Shown: positions 22,563 to 33,545 of the stretch, one piece after another
How the letters are laid out: every line of letters starts with the position of its first letter
Position numbering within the stretch: the first letter of the stretch is position 1
Program-made: the position numbers and the translations under genes
Source of the DNA: Azolla caroliniana
Taxonomy: Eukaryota; Polypodiophyta
DNA: 64,000 nucleotides
Direction of reading: 5' to 3'
Assembly (NCBI GenBank): GCA_043228905.1
Contig: JBHGNT010000010.1
Coordinates: 9,486,001-9,550,000 of the forward strand
The notes under the pieces: generated by a model
The model's input: the letters and a program-made list of their open reading frames with translations, nothing else
Databases searched by the model: none
What the model was told of the DNA's origin: nothing

Positions 22563-23308
22563 TGTGAAAGTGTTTTTAGAATCTAAGCCATTGAACATTA
22601 GGAGAATATAAAGTATAGATAATTCACCTTTTGAGGATAAGAACACGAACTAAGACCTTAGGGAAGAAGTCAAAAGTAAAAGTACGAGACCAAGAGAAAA
22701 GTAAAAAGAGAAAACGCAGACTATAAAAAACAGTAAAAATAGAATGGTCATAACTCCCTCGTTGTTTATCCAAATATCACGTTTAAATATGGATTAGAAA
22801 GCTTGTAAAAAGAGCTTTCTATAGCTTTTTAAATCGCTTAATTTGGATATCGGATGAGGGAGATATGACGATTAGAAGGTTGATGTGTCATAGCTAAAAA
22901 TAGGGAGATAAAAAGCTTCCAAAAATAGCATGAACGTGGATAAGAAGAGGAAGGTTATAAAAGAAGAAGTAATATTAGTGAGAAGGGGGAAGAGTGAAGG
23001 CCAAAGAGTGGATGAGGAGTGTTAGGAAGAAGTGTCTTTGTGGAAGAGGATGTGTCTTAGAAGAGGAAGGTCTTTGGTTTTAGTTCAATGTGGAGTTTGT
23101 CTCCTTTGTATTCTCTTGATGTTGGAATATCAGAACATTCTTATTTCTTGCTCGCTTTCTCTATCTTTTTTCTTAGTTTCTTGAGTTATATTCTCTAATC
23201 ATAATTACCTAGAGCTATATAATATATTATGATTTTCAACTCCATCTAATCGGTTTGGTCAAGCCCTCATATAGTGTATAACTATCTATTATCTTATACA
23301 TCCTATCA
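22563..23308 (+). repeat. 3' LTR of the Tat-type gypsy
   Basis: 746 bp, same as the 5' LTR as far as I can read. Preceded by the purine tract AAGGGGGAGGGCTAAA at about 22547-22562. Confidence 0.9.
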
Positions 23309-24250
23309 GCATCCATTCCTAAGCGAAAGAAATGTGAGTAAAGGCTTGATGGACGTCATCCACTCAGATGTATGGGGCCCAGATCAAACAACGACAATCG
23401 GTGGGTGTAGGTACTTCGTTACCTTCATTGACGACTCTTCGCGGCATACCTGGATATGCCTGATGAAGTTGGAAATTGAGGTCTTCATCCACTTTCTCAA
23501 GTTAAAGAATCACGTGGAAAATGAGACGAATCGCAAGATTTGATGCTTACGGTCTGATGGTGGCCAAGAATACTTCTCAACCGAGTTCAAAGCGTTTCTA
23601 GAAGAGAAGGGGATTCGCCGGGAATTCTCTTGCCGGTACACACCACAACAAAACAGTGTTGCTGAGCGGAAGAATCACACAATTCTTGAGATGGCCTACA
23701 CCATGCTGCAGGAGAAGAACATGCCCAAGATCTATTGGGTAGAGGTAGCAGTTACAGTTGTGTATCTCATCAATAGGTGCACGACTAAGGGTGTCCATGG
23801 CATCACCCCTCACGAGAAGTATTTTGGGACAAAGCTAGACCTTTCGCACTTGAAGGTTTTTGGTAGCATTGCATTTGTGCATGTCCCCGATTAGAAGTGA
23901 AGAAAGCTTGACCCAAAATCAGAGAAGATGATCCTCGTCGGTTACTCGCTTGAGCAAAAGGTTTATAAGTGTTTTAACCCCATCACTTGACAGTCACAAA
24001 TAAGCCGAGATGTGGTATTTGATGAGGTGACATCATGGTATGGGCCAACATTAGTGACTCCCACTGTGCTCGAAACAAGCAGATCTAGAGCAGATTCTCA
24101 GAGTGAAGAAGAAGAAGAGATCCTAACGACCATTATGGGTGGAGAACCAACAGAGAGTTTTCCCACACTCCAACGGACTGGACCTAAGGTGTCATCCAAC
24201 AATCAGAGTCTTGCACAACATGAAGAAAACTCTGATGTGCTATCACCTTG
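23309..24250 (+). pseudogene. Copia A integrase remnant (right part of the split element)
   Basis: It continues from 15587 with PFLSERNVSKGLMDVIHSDV, HTWICLMKLE, LRSDGGQEYF, FSCRYTPQQNSVAERKN, the linker KVFGSIAFVHVPD and the block ISRDVVFDE. Stops are at about 23541 (Arg/Lys position), 23892 and 23988. It ends at 24250, where the LTR of a minus-strand Tork-like element starts; no RT part was found. Confidence 0.85.
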
Positions 24251-24397
24251 GTGTTACACCCGTAGAATAATCGACTCTCTGTTGTCGACTCTTCGATTGT
24301 CGGCTATTTCCGAACAGTCGGTTCCTTCAGCTCTTCGACTGTCGGCTACTTCCGAACAGTCAGCTCCTCCTCCCACTAGAGGGACATATTCCCAACA
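24251..24397 (-). repeat. 3' LTR of the minus-strand Tork-like copia (family C)
   Basis: 147 bp with minus ends TGTTGGGAATATG and GGGTGTAACA, so it looks complete though short. It holds two tandem copies of a 37-bp motif (TTCGATTGTCGGCTATTTCC and a near copy). CTTGG (24246-24250) precedes it; the far end of the element is missing, so the target duplication cannot be confirmed. Confidence 0.65.
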
Positions 24398-26795
24398 AAC
24401 TCCCCCTTTACTCCTATGGGAGGGAGTCAGTCAATCCCGTCTTCTGTCGATAGATTCTAAGTCTGTCCATAGGTAGGTTCTCCGTGACCATGTCGGATCC
24501 ATTGTAGTCAGTATGGATCTTCACAAGAGAAAATTCTCCTTCTTCAACTCTCTCCCGCAACCAGTGATACCTTCTCTATATATGCTTGGTTCGGGAGTGG
24601 TATGCAGCATTCTTGGCAAGGTGTATGGCTCTTTGGCTATCACAGTGAAGCAAGAACTCCTTTTGCTTCATCCCTAATTCGTTGAGTAAATTTCTCATCC
24701 AAATTAGTTCTTTGCCGGACTCTACCGCTACCATATACTCTGCCTCTGTAGTCGACAAGGCTACAGACTTCTGCAGTCGTGACTGCCATGACACTGCTCC
24801 CCCTGCATAGGTCATCACGTACCGTGATGTGGATCGGCTTGAGTCGACATCTCCCGACATGTCTGAGTTGGTAAAACCTTCCAGGACAGGTTTTCCGACA
24901 CCATACCCTAGACACACCCCTAAGGTGCCTTTTAAGTACCTGAGTATCCACTTCACCGTTGCTCAGTGTTCTCTTCCTGGATTACTCATATATCGGCTTA
25001 CTGCTCCCACAACAAATGTTATGTTTGGTCTCGTACAATCCATAGCATACATTAGACTACTGATGGTCGAGGCATATGGTATCTTCCTCATCTCAGCCTT
25101 CTCCTTCTCCCCTTTCGGGCACTGCTTCGCATTCAACCTGCAATTTGTCGGCAACACCGAGCTGACCGGCTTTGCATCCGACATGTTGAACCTTTCTCGG
25201 ATCTTCGTCACATACTTATGTTGTGACAGCCATAGCACCTTGTGAGTTCTACCTCGAACTATGTGCATTCCTAAGATCTGTCTAGTTGGTCCAAGGTCTT
25301 TCATGGAAAACGACCTGCTTAGAGCTTTCTTCAAGGTTCCGATCCTTTTTGTGTCTTGTCCGACTATCAACATGTCATCAACATATAACAAGAGAATCAA
25401 GAAGTCTCCTTCTTCGTACCTTTTGACGAACACATATTGATCGGCCTATGTTTTCTGGAACCAGTGTTCCATCATGAAGGACTTGAACTTCTTGTACCAT
25501 TGGCGTGGAGCTTGTTTCAGACCATACAGGCTTTTCTTCAGTTGACACACCAGGTTCTCTTTCCCTTTCTCCTCAAAGACTTTGGGTTGCTGCATGTAGA
25601 TTTCTTCTTCTAGCTCCCCGTGCAGAAATGCGGTTTTAACATTCAACTGTTCAATCTCCAGATCCATACTGGCACTATGCTCAGAACAGTTCGAATGGAT
25701 GTCATCTTCACGACTAGTGCGAATATTTCGTCAAAGTCGACGCCCTTCTTCTATTAGAAACCCTTCACAACTATGCGGGCTTTATATATGGGTTCACTGT
25801 CAACTTCTCCAGTCTTCACCTTGTAGACCCACCTATTCTTGAGTGCTCTCTTACCTTTCGGCAGCTCTACTAGATCATAGGTGTAGTTCTCGTGCAAGGA
25901 TTCCATCTCATCTTGCATCGCGCTCAGCCATTTTTTTCTGTGCTCATCAGCAATGGCTTCTTCATAACACTCCAGTTCACCTTCATCAGTCAAGAGGATG
26001 TATTGATTGGCATATGTAGTTGGTGCTTTCCTCTCCCTGAGTGGGTATCTCCTTCCACTCGTTGTTGGCTCTCTTTCGGATGTCTCTGCCAACTCTTCTC
26101 TCCACTCGGGTTCTTGCACATCAATCGGCATCTCCAGGTTGGACGACTCCAACTCATACTCTTCAATTGACCTTAGCAGCTCTACCAACTCTAACTCATA
26201 GTCGGTCGGTCTTTCTGAGTCGACCGACTCGGATTCGGCTGAGCCGACTGGCCATCTCCGAACAATCGACGTTGTCGGTTCACTTGACCTTAGGTCGACG
26301 ATAGTCGGGGTTGACTGGGGAGTCGTATCCGACTTCTGTTGCTTCTAGTCTTCAATCGTCTTATCTTCAAGAAAGACTACGTCTCGACTTCTCACCACCT
26401 TTCTGTCAAATAGGTCCCATAGCCTATAGTCGAACTCATCTTCTGAGTATCCCATGAATATGCATGCTTTCGACTTACTGTCAAGCTTTGACCTCTGATC
26501 CTTCGGTACATGCATATACCCCAAACATCTGAACACCCACGCATGAGAGAGCATGCTCCTTACTCTCTCCATGATAGTTCGATTCATCCTCTCTACAAGC
26601 TCGTTCAACTCTGGGGTCTTTGGCACTGTGTATTCAATCCGAATACCTTGGCACTTGCAATATTCCTCGAGTTGCCCTCTATACTCGCCACCGTTGTCAG
26701 TTCAAACAACCTTCAACTTCCGACCCGACTCTCTTTCGGCTCTTGCCTAGAACTCCTTGAAAAACGATAATACTTGATCCTTCAACTTCATACAT
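24398..26795 (-). pseudogene. Tork/Tnt1-like copia (family C) integrase-RT-RNase H, degraded
   Basis: Read from high to low coordinates: integrase (MKLKDQVLSFFKEF, TVPKTPELNELVERMNRT), a deletion that joins LSHA to WVFRCLGYMHVPKDQ, the linker FMGYSEDEFDYRLWD, a RYPLRERKAPTTY block, RT ([42 protein letters not shown]) and RNase H (GFTNSDMSGDVDSSRSTS, LSTTEAEYMV). Stops are scattered and frames shift. Gag, protease and the 5' LTR are missing at the right edge. The gene order and motifs are those of Tnt1-like elements. Confidence 0.85.
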
Positions 26796-26990
26796 TGAAT
26801 GTTTATATCATATACTCTTGTTCCTTGAATCATACTTTGTCTCAATCTTCTTTCTTGAATCATACATTGTCTCTATCTTTTATCTATGCTCGTCTCTCTC
26901 TCTCACACACACACTCACACACATTACTTGTAACTCTTCTTCTTACTATCCTTAACCATTCTATCATCACCATACAAGCCTTATTAAAAG
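26796..26990. other. Unassigned 195-bp spacer between two degraded elements
   Basis: T/C-rich with two copies of CTTGAATCATAC (about 26822 and 26852) and a CACACA run (about 26907-26921). No coding potential or element ends are recognised. Confidence 0.5.
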
Positions 26991-27354
26991 TTAAGTTTCT
27001 TCAACTCCCCTTAACCTTAGTCCCCGCGACTTCGCCGCACGAACCACAACTACCCCGACAACGTGTCGTTCTTCTTCGGCACCGTAAACCACCGATTTGA
27101 ATACGGGGCACTCGACGGTTCGAGGATGCCCATCTCCACCTTCTGCTTCAGAAGCTCCATCAACTTCGGGATGTGAGCTCTCGGCACCAGAATCGGTTTG
27201 AGATTCCACAGTACATGCAGTACCGTGAAGATCACCATCGGTTCGACGATCGTCGGGTCCACGCACCCGATCTCCTCCGGCGAGAACGCGAAGGCTTTCC
27301 CATGCCTTCAGAGCATTCTCCGAAACCTGTCCTCCTTCGCCGGCAGTAGAAAGC
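26991..27354 (-). pseudogene. G2 linker end and start of reverse transcriptase
   Basis: It continues the linker: LLPAKEDRFRRML, a TGA at the usual Trp, RHGKAFAFSPEEIGCVDP, then IPKLMELLKQKVEMGILEPS and SAPYSNRWFTVPKKND, the N-terminal part of gypsy RT. The similarity ends just after KKNDTL near 27060; the RT core is missing. Confidence 0.75.
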
Positions 27355-27926
27355 TGTTGGGAATCAACGCTTGGATTCACCTTCACCGCTCGGCCACAAC
27401 CGATTAATCGCGGATCAATGTAGCAGAAAACAGGAAATACAGAGAAAGACGCGATACACAGGGATTAACGTGGAAAACCCTATACGGGAAAAACCACGGG
27501 AGTGCGAGACTCCGAACCAAACTATGCACAGAGAAATATACAATGACGAGCTCCAAGGCGACGACCTTGAGCTCGCTGTCCTCGCCACAGGCGGCGGAAA
27601 TACACAGAGGCGTCTACCTCTTCCTCTCTCTCGCTCTATCTCTCTCTCTCTCTCACGGCTGCTCCCTCTTCACTCCTCTTGAGTGGAAAAACAGAAAAAT
27701 GAGAAGCAACAGAAAAACTGTTTGCCCTAAGTCATATTTATACTTATATGACTTTGGGCTATTTACAACTATAGCCGTCCCTGCATCCGGATCGCTCTTC
27801 GGGTACATTCGTCATCCGGCACCGAAGCCGGGGTATTCGTCATCCGGATCCGAAACCGAAACCGGGCTTGTCGGCATTCATCTCCGATATCCGACCATCC
27901 CATCCGAAGGGACCGTAATCCCAACA
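27355..27926 (-). repeat. 3' LTR of copia B
   Basis: 572 bp. Minus ends are TGTTGGGATTACGG and TTGATTCCCAACA, giving an 8-bp terminal inverted repeat TGTTGGGA/TCCCAACA. The purine tract GTGAAGGGGGAGTT lies just inside (27927-27940). Confidence 0.95.
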
Positions 27927-27936
27927 AACTCCCCCT

Positions 27937-30900
27937 TCACTTCGGCATGGGATGTCTCTCCAATCCGACCCTCTTCCGGCATGCTTCCAGCTTGTCTGGT
28001 GTGAGGACCTTGGTCAGCATATCCGACCCGTTCTCGTCCGTGTGGATCTTCGTCAGCACGAACTCCTTGTCCTCTATCCTTTCCCGGATCCAGTGGTATC
28101 TACGCTGGATGTGTTTCGTCCGGGAATGGTAGGCCGCGTTCTTCGCAAGGTGGATGGCACTCTGACTATCGCAGTAGAGTCGGTACTCCTCTTGCCGGAT
28201 ACCGAGCTCTCTAATGAAGTCCTTCATCCATATTATTTCCTTGCCGGCTTCAACAGCCGCCATGTACTCCGCCTCCGTGGTTGACAACGCAACCGTCTTC
28301 TGCAGCCTCGACTGCCACGAAACAGCTCCCCCTGCATACGTCATCACATACCCTGATGTGGACCGGCTGGTATCTGCATCAGCCGACATATCAGAATCAG
28401 TAAAGCCTTCGAGTTCGGGCTTACCGGAGCCGAATCGGAGGCACACGTTTGCCGTGCCCTTCAGGTATCGGAGTATCCACTTGGCCGCGTTCCAATGCTC
28501 TTTGCCGGGATTGCTCATGTACCGGCTCACCACTCCGACTGCATATCCGATGTCCGGTCTCGTACACACCATGGCGTACATCAAGCTCCCGACAGCTGAG
28601 GCATACGGCACTTTCATCATATCCTCCTTTTCAGCCTTTGTCTTGGGACTTTGCTTGCTGGACAACTTGCAGTTTGCCGGTAGGGTTGATCCGACCGGTC
28701 TTGCTTCCGACATGTTGAACCGTTGAAGCACCTTTGTCACGTACTTCTCTTGTGACAGCCACAACTGCTTCTTGCTCCGGTCCCGGATGATGTGCATCCC
28801 TAGTATTTGCCTCGCCGGACCCAGGTCCTTCATTGAGAAGGTTCGGTGAAGAGCCTTCTTCAGCATCCGTATCTTGACCTGGTCCCGTCCGACGATCAAC
28901 ATGTCGTCCATGTACAGGAGGAGTATTAGGGAGTCTCCTCCTTCGAACTTCTTCACAAACACGCAGTGGTCGGACTGCGTTTTGAGGTACCCTTCGTCGG
29001 TCATGAAGGAGTCGAACTTCCGGTACCATTGCCGGGGAGCCTGCTTCCGTCCGTAAAGGCTCTTCTTCAACCGGCATACCAGGTGCTCCTTCCCTTTCTT
29101 CTCGAATCCTTCCGGTTGCTGCATGTAGATCTCTTCTTCGAGGTCACCGTGAAGGAATGCCGTCTTCACGTCCATCTGTTCTACCTCGAGGTCCATGCTT
29201 GCCGCTATGCTCAGCACCGTCCGGATGGAGGTCATCTTCACTACCGGGGCAAATATCTCGTCGAAGTCGACGCCCTTCTTCTGCTGAAACCCCTTCACCA
29301 CGATCCTGGCTTTGTATCTCGGGGGGTTTCCGGCATCTCCCGGTTTCAGCTTGAACACCCACTTGTTTCGCAGTGCCCGCTTTCCTTTCGGCAACTCCAC
29401 AAGTTCATATGTGTGGTTCTCATGCAGGGAATCCATCTCGTCCTGCATGGCACTCAACCACCTGCGGCTCTGGGTGTCATGCTTTGCTTCTTCAAAGCTC
29501 TCCGGCTCCCCCTCGTCGGTTAGCAACACGTGCTCTGGTTCCGGAAATCTCCGGGGGGCCCTTCTCTCTCTTAGAGGGTATCTCCGTTCCGGAGCTTCGG
29601 TAACTGGTTCTTCCGATTCTTCTTCATCCGAATCCATTTCGGGATCGGGGCCGGTTCCGGTATCATTTTCATCTTCTTCGGCCGGTTCTGTTTCTTCACC
29701 GTCTTCGGCCGGATCCTCGAGTGCTAACCGGTCCCTTGCCGGTCGGGACTGCTCCTCGTAGAGTTGATCCTCACCGGTCGACTTGGAGCTCTTCATCTTC
29801 TTCTCCGACTCCCAGTCGGCGAGCGTCTTGTTCTCCATGAAGATGATATCACGACTCCGGAATATCTTCTTGTCGACCGGGTCCCATACTCGGTAGCCGA
29901 ACTCGTCGTCGCCGTAACCGAGGAATATGCATGGCCGGGTCTTAGGATCTAGCTTTCCTCTCCGGTCCTTTGCCACATGCACGTATGCGAGACACCCGAA
30001 CACCTTCAGATGCCGGTAGGACACTTCCTTACCGGTCCACACTCTCTGCGGCGTGTCTCCGTCCAAAGGAACTGAGGGTGATCTGTTTATCACATATGTC
30101 GCCGTCGACATTGCCTCAGCCCAAAACCCCTTGGGTAATTTCGCATGCGCCAGCATACTCCGGACCCGCTCCATTATGGTCCGGTTCATCCTCTCGGCCA
30201 GCCCGTTCAGTTCCGGCGTCTTCGGCACAGTAAACTCGAGTCGGATTCCCTTCGAGCGACAGTACTCCTGGAACTGCCCTCGGTATTCCCCTCCGTTATC
30301 CGCTCGTATCGCTTTCAGCTTCTTGCCGGATTCTCTTTCCACTCTCGCATGGAGTTCTTTGAAGACGGACAACACTTGGTCCTTTGTCTTCATCGGTGCC
30401 GTCCACAGTTTTCGGCTATGATCATCGATGAATGTTACGAAGTACTGGGCTCCGCCATGTGACTTCGTCTCTACCTGACACACGTCAGTGTGCACCAACT
30501 CCAATGGTGCGCTACGTCTCGTCGGTGGCCTTGAGTGGAAGGAGGTTCGGTTCTGCTTACCGGCCAGGCAATCGGTGCACTTCTCCAGGTGCACGTGCTT
30601 CACTGGGATGAGGTTGTCTTCTGCAAGCCTCTTCATCCCCTTCTCACTCATGTGGCACAGTCTTTTGTGCCACAGCTCACCGGCAGTGTCGGCTGCCACA
30701 TTCAGCTCTTCCGGACATAACCGGGCATTCATCAGGTACAGTGTGTTGACCTTCCGGGCCCGAGCCACTATCAGGCTCCCCTTGCTGAACTTCATGACAC
30801 CGTCCCGGATGCTACCCGTGTAGCCTTCATCATCTAGCCTCCCGGCCGAGATCAGGTTCAATCGGACCTCCGGAACGTGTCGGACATCTTTCAGCAGCAT

Positions 30901-32010
30901 TTTGCATCCGGTCGGGGTTGTCAACCACACGTCTCCTATGCCGGCAATCCGGCACGTACCTTCATTTCCCATCCGAACACAGCCATGCTCACCGGCTGTG
31001 TAGGATGAGAAGTATCTTCTCTCCGGGGTCAGGTGGAACGATGCTCCGGAATCGACCACCCAGGTCGTCTCATCGCCGGCAACGTTTAGCTCACCTTCTT
31101 CGGTGATGAGCATGATTTCTTCCTCACTTGCCGCGAGTGCCGTTGTTCCTTTCCGGTCCTGCCCTCGCCGATCCGAACCTCTCCGGTCCGTGGCTCCCCG
31201 GTATGCACCGTTTCTCTCCGGTGACTTCTTCGAGTCGGTGTCGTCGGCTCCGTTGTCTTTCCGGTAATGCCGACAATTCTTTCGGAAGTGCCCCGGCTTC
31301 CCACAGTGGAAGCATGTGGGTCTTCCTCTTGACTGCGACCGGGTCCCCGACTTCTCCCGTCTTTGCGGACTCCGGTTCCATTGTCTTCCCCGATCCGATT
31401 CGGTAAACAGCATCTTCGGGTCGGAGGCCGGTTCCTTATCTCTCCGACGCGCTTCTTCATTCAGAATACTTGTCTTTACCGTTTGTAAGGACAAGTTATC
31501 TTCGGTGCACGAGGTGCTGAGAGTCACCACCAAGTTCTCCCAGCTTTCCGGCAATGTACACATCAGGATGATGGCTTGCATTGCATCCTCCAACGGGAAC
31601 TTGATCGCCGCAAGCTGATTCACGAATCCCATGAACGTGCTTACGTGTTCCACCATACTCTCGCCGTCCCGGTACTTGAGATTCACTATCTTCCTCATCA
31701 GGGAGGTCCGGTTCAACGCATTCTTCCTCTCATAGAGGCCCGACAGCTTCTTCCACATCTCGTATGCGTTGGTGTCGTTCGCCACATGTTGTAGGACGCT
31801 TACATCGACGTATTGTCGGATCGTCGCTACGGCTTTCCGGTTCAGGAGCTTCCACTCCGACTCAAGTACCCCTTTCGGTATTTCCGACCTGTCAATCGGT
31901 TCGTACAGGTCCCGAACAATCAGAAGATCCTCCATCTTGATCTTCCAGTCGGCGTAATTCTGTGCATTCAGCACCATCATCATCGGCTGCCCGCTGCCGC
32001 CGCCTTCCAT
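27937..32010 (-). CDS. Copia gag-pol polyprotein, intact (1357 residues)
   Basis: I start at ATG 32010 (MEGGGSGQPMMM), the first ATG after the primer site; the frame is open upstream into the LTR without an ATG. Gag occupies about residues 1-230, with CCHC knuckle CFHCGKPGHFRKNC at 233-246. The protease active site VVDSGASFHL has Asp near residue 320. Integrase: zinc region from HKRLCHMSEKGM (about 443) to CTDCLAGKQ, first catalytic Asp in HTDVCQ (about 509), second in IRADNGGEY (about 571). [38 protein letters not shown] (YMDD from about residue 1033). RNase H: TDSDMSADADTSRSTSG, STTEAEYM, YCDSQSAIHLAKN. The length is normal for copia. Two oddities are YMDD for the more usual YVDD and Arg for Leu in LYG-LKQAP. 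The ORF ends HPMPK-stop just before the polypurine tract. Confidence 0.95.
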   Translation of the reverse strand: MEGGGSGQPMMMVLNAQNYADWKIKMEDLLIVRDLYEPIDRSEIPKGVLESEWKLLNRKAVATIRQYVDVSVLQHVANDTNAYEMWKKLSGLYERKNALNRTSLMRKIVNLKYRDGESMVEHVSTFMGFVNQLAAIKFPLEDAMQAIILMCTLPESWENLVVTLSTSCTEDNLSLQTVKTSILNEEARRRDKEPASDPKMLFTESDRGRQWNRSPQRREKSGTRSQSRGRPTCFHCGKPGHFRKNCRHYRKDNGADDTDSKKSPERNGAYRGATDRRGSDRRGQDRKGTTALAASEEEIMLITEEGELNVAGDETTWVVDSGASFHLTPERRYFSSYTAGEHGCVRMGNEGTCRIAGIGDVWLTTPTGCKMLLKDVRHVPEVRLNLISAGRLDDEGYTGSIRDGVMKFSKGSLIVARARKVNTLYLMNARLCPEELNVAADTAGELWHKRLCHMSEKGMKRLAEDNLIPVKHVHLEKCTDCLAGKQNRTSFHSRPPTRRSAPLELVHTDVCQVETKSHGGAQYFVTFIDDHSRKLWTAPMKTKDQVLSVFKELHARVERESGKKLKAIRADNGGEYRGQFQEYCRSKGIRLEFTVPKTPELNGLAERMNRTIMERVRSMLAHAKLPKGFWAEAMSTATYVINRSPSVPLDGDTPQRVWTGKEVSYRHLKVFGCLAYVHVAKDRRGKLDPKTRPCIFLGYGDDEFGYRVWDPVDKKIFRSRDIIFMENKTLADWESEKKMKSSKSTGEDQLYEEQSRPARDRLALEDPAEDGEETEPAEEDENDTGTGPDPEMDSDEEESEEPVTEAPERRYPLRERRAPRRFPEPEHVLLTDEGEPESFEEAKHDTQSRRWLSAMQDEMDSLHENHTYELVELPKGKRALRNKWVFKLKPGDAGNPPRYKARIVVKGFQQKKGVDFDEIFAPVVKMTSIRTVLSIAASMDLEVEQMDVKTAFLHGDLEEEIYMQQPEGFEKKGKEHLVCRLKKSLYGRKQAPRQWYRKFDSFMTDEGYLKTQSDHCVFVKKFEGGDSLILLLYMDDMLIVGRDQVKIRMLKKALHRTFSMKDLGPARQILGMHIIRDRSKKQLWLSQEKYVTKVLQRFNMSEARPVGSTLPANCKLSSKQSPKTKAEKEDMMKVPYASAVGSLMYAMVCTRPDIGYAVGVVSRYMSNPGKEHWNAAKWILRYLKGTANVCLRFGSGKPELEGFTDSDMSADADTSRSTSGYVMTYAGGAVSWQSRLQKTVALSTTEAEYMAAVEAGKEIIWMKDFIRELGIRQEEYRLYCDSQSAIHLAKNAAYHSRTKHIQRRYHWIRERIEDKEFVLTKIHTDENGSDMLTKVLTPDKLEACRKRVGLERHPMPK

Positions 32011-32024
32011 TTTCTGCAACAGTC

Positions 32025-32036
32025 GCTCTGATACCA
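32025..32036 (-). other. Primer binding site of copia B
   Basis: The minus strand reads TGGTATCAGAGC, a perfect match to the initiator tRNA-Met type site. Confidence 0.95.
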
Positions 32037-32039
32037 GTT

Positions 32040-32611
32040 TGTTGGGAATCAACGCTTGGATTCACCTTCACCGCTCGGCCACAACCGATTAATCGCGGAT
32101 CAATGTAGCAGAAAACAGGAAATACAGAGAAAGACGCGATACACAGGGATTAACGTGGAAAACCCTATACGGGAAAAACCACGGGAGTGCGAGACTCCGA
32201 ACCAAACTATGCACAGAGAAATATACAATGACGAGCTCCAAGGCGACGACCTTGAGCTCGCTGTCCTCGCCACAGGCGGCGGAAATACACAGAGGCGTCT
32301 ACCTCTTCCTCTCTCTCGCTCTATCTCTCTCTCTCTCTCACGGCTGCTCCCTCTTCACTCCTCTTGAGTGGAAAAACAGAAAAATGAGAAGCAACAGAAA
32401 AACTGTTTGCCCTAAGTCATATTTATACTTATATGACTTTGGGCTATTTACAACTATAGCCGTCCCTGCATCCGGATCGCTCTTCGGGTACATTCGTCAT
32501 CCGGCACCGAAGCCGGGGTATTCGTCATCCGGATCCGAAACCGAAACCGGGCTTGTCGGCATTCATCTCCGATATCCGACCATCCCATCCGAAGGGACCG
32601 TAATCCCAACA
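32040..32611 (-). repeat. 5' LTR of copia B
   Basis: 572 bp, same sequence as 27355-27926 as far as read. Three bases (AAC) separate it from the primer binding site. Confidence 0.95.
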
Positions 32612-33540
32612 AAAGCCACCCCCACCAACCTTGAGCTCCCGTAGCGTTATGTCGGTGAACTGGTGCCCTATGCCAGCCGGATTCCGTAAACTGGGGTCCG
32701 ACGTAACCCCTTTTATCCGCTCCTCATTGCCCTCCGGCAAGGGTGCCGCGACCGGCCTCACCTTTTGGTCCACAGTCTTGTACTTTGTATCCACGCGGGC
32801 CGTCCGATCCGACCCGATCTTTTCCCCGAAGTCCGCGATGACTTCGTACATTCCCATCGAACCTACCAGAACAGTCCGGTCTTCTCTAAGGTCTTCACCG
32901 ATCACCTTTTGCAACTCGCCCAAGGTGTCGTCAAAAGAGACCGCCTCCACGGCGCCGCTGATGTCTTCGTCGAGGAAGAGGACTCCGCATCCCCTGAGCT
33001 GCTCCTCCGCTCGCTTCCTTTCCCGGCAGTTGACGTCGGCCATAGTACAACCTTCGTTGTTGGAGAACCAAAATTTCCTACCTATGGTACATGTCTTCTT
33101 CCGTAGTGTACATTTGTGGGGTTTTTCCCGAGTGTCCGGACTATCGCGGCCCCACGCCTTGATAGCCCTCTTTAAAAATCCCCTCGAGTTTCGCCATCGA
33201 GGGCCTCGTGGTTACGCTCATGGTTTGGTCGCACCGTCAGGAACTAGACCGAGTGACGCCCGTCCTGGCTCTTGACTCTTGCATAGGCCGAACCGTTGTC
33301 TAGCACCTTGGTCTCCATCCGTGCCGCCGTGATGTACGGCTCTCCTAGTATAACCGAATGCGAGGATGTCTCCTGCATGAAGAAGTGTTGGTCGATCTCG
33401 ACATCGCCGATTTTCACCCGTACGTTTGGACAGGCTCCATGTAGTTCTTCCGTGGCACGCGTCGCTGCCCTTATTTTCCAGCCATGCTTGGTGTTGATCG
33501 GCCATTTACCCTTCTTGTAGAAATCCATGGACATCAGGTT
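32612..33540 (-). pseudogene. G2 protease C-terminal half and protease-RT linker
   Basis: It continues the protease after the solo LTR: NLMSMDFYKKGKWPI, then VILGEPYIT (the protease flap/C-terminal loop region). After a disrupted stretch (about 33050-33240) a long open frame (33043 down) reads MADVNCRERKRAEEQLRG, YKTVDQKVRPVAAPLPEG and HQFTDITLRELKVGGGGF. It ends at the copia B insertion, whose far side continues LLPAKEDRFRRML. The linker type is unlike that of the common plant chromoviruses or Tat elements. Confidence 0.7.
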
Positions 33541-33545
33541 GATTT

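Larger units (their letters stand above)
15588..23308 (+). mobile_element. Young Ty3/gypsy element of the Tat type, nested in copia A
   Basis: Both 746-bp LTRs (15588-16333, 22563-23308) are present with target duplications GCATC (15583-15587 and 23309-23313). Removing the element restores the host copia frame (GKQHRH-PFLSERN). I saw no difference between the LTRs on reading, which implies a recent insertion. The internal order is primer region, gag, protease, RT, archaeal-type RNase H, integrase. Two defects stand out: a triplicated segment near the 5' end (16207-17967) and a deletion with frame change at about 20345-20352 that removed the canonical RNase H. The element is therefore probably not autonomous now. 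Confidence 0.9.
27355..32611 (-). mobile_element. Intact, very young Ty1/copia element (Tork/Tnt1-like, family B)
   Basis: 5257 bp, flanked by AAAGC on both sides (27350-27354 and 32612-32616). LTRs are both 572 bp and I found no difference on reading. Primer binding site, one uninterrupted polyprotein ORF and polypurine tract are all present. It sits in G2; removing it rejoins the G2 frame (KVGGGGF-LLPAKED). It is the best candidate in the window for an autonomous or recently active element. The family D remnants at 6.2-13.7 kb are its close relatives. Confidence 0.95.
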
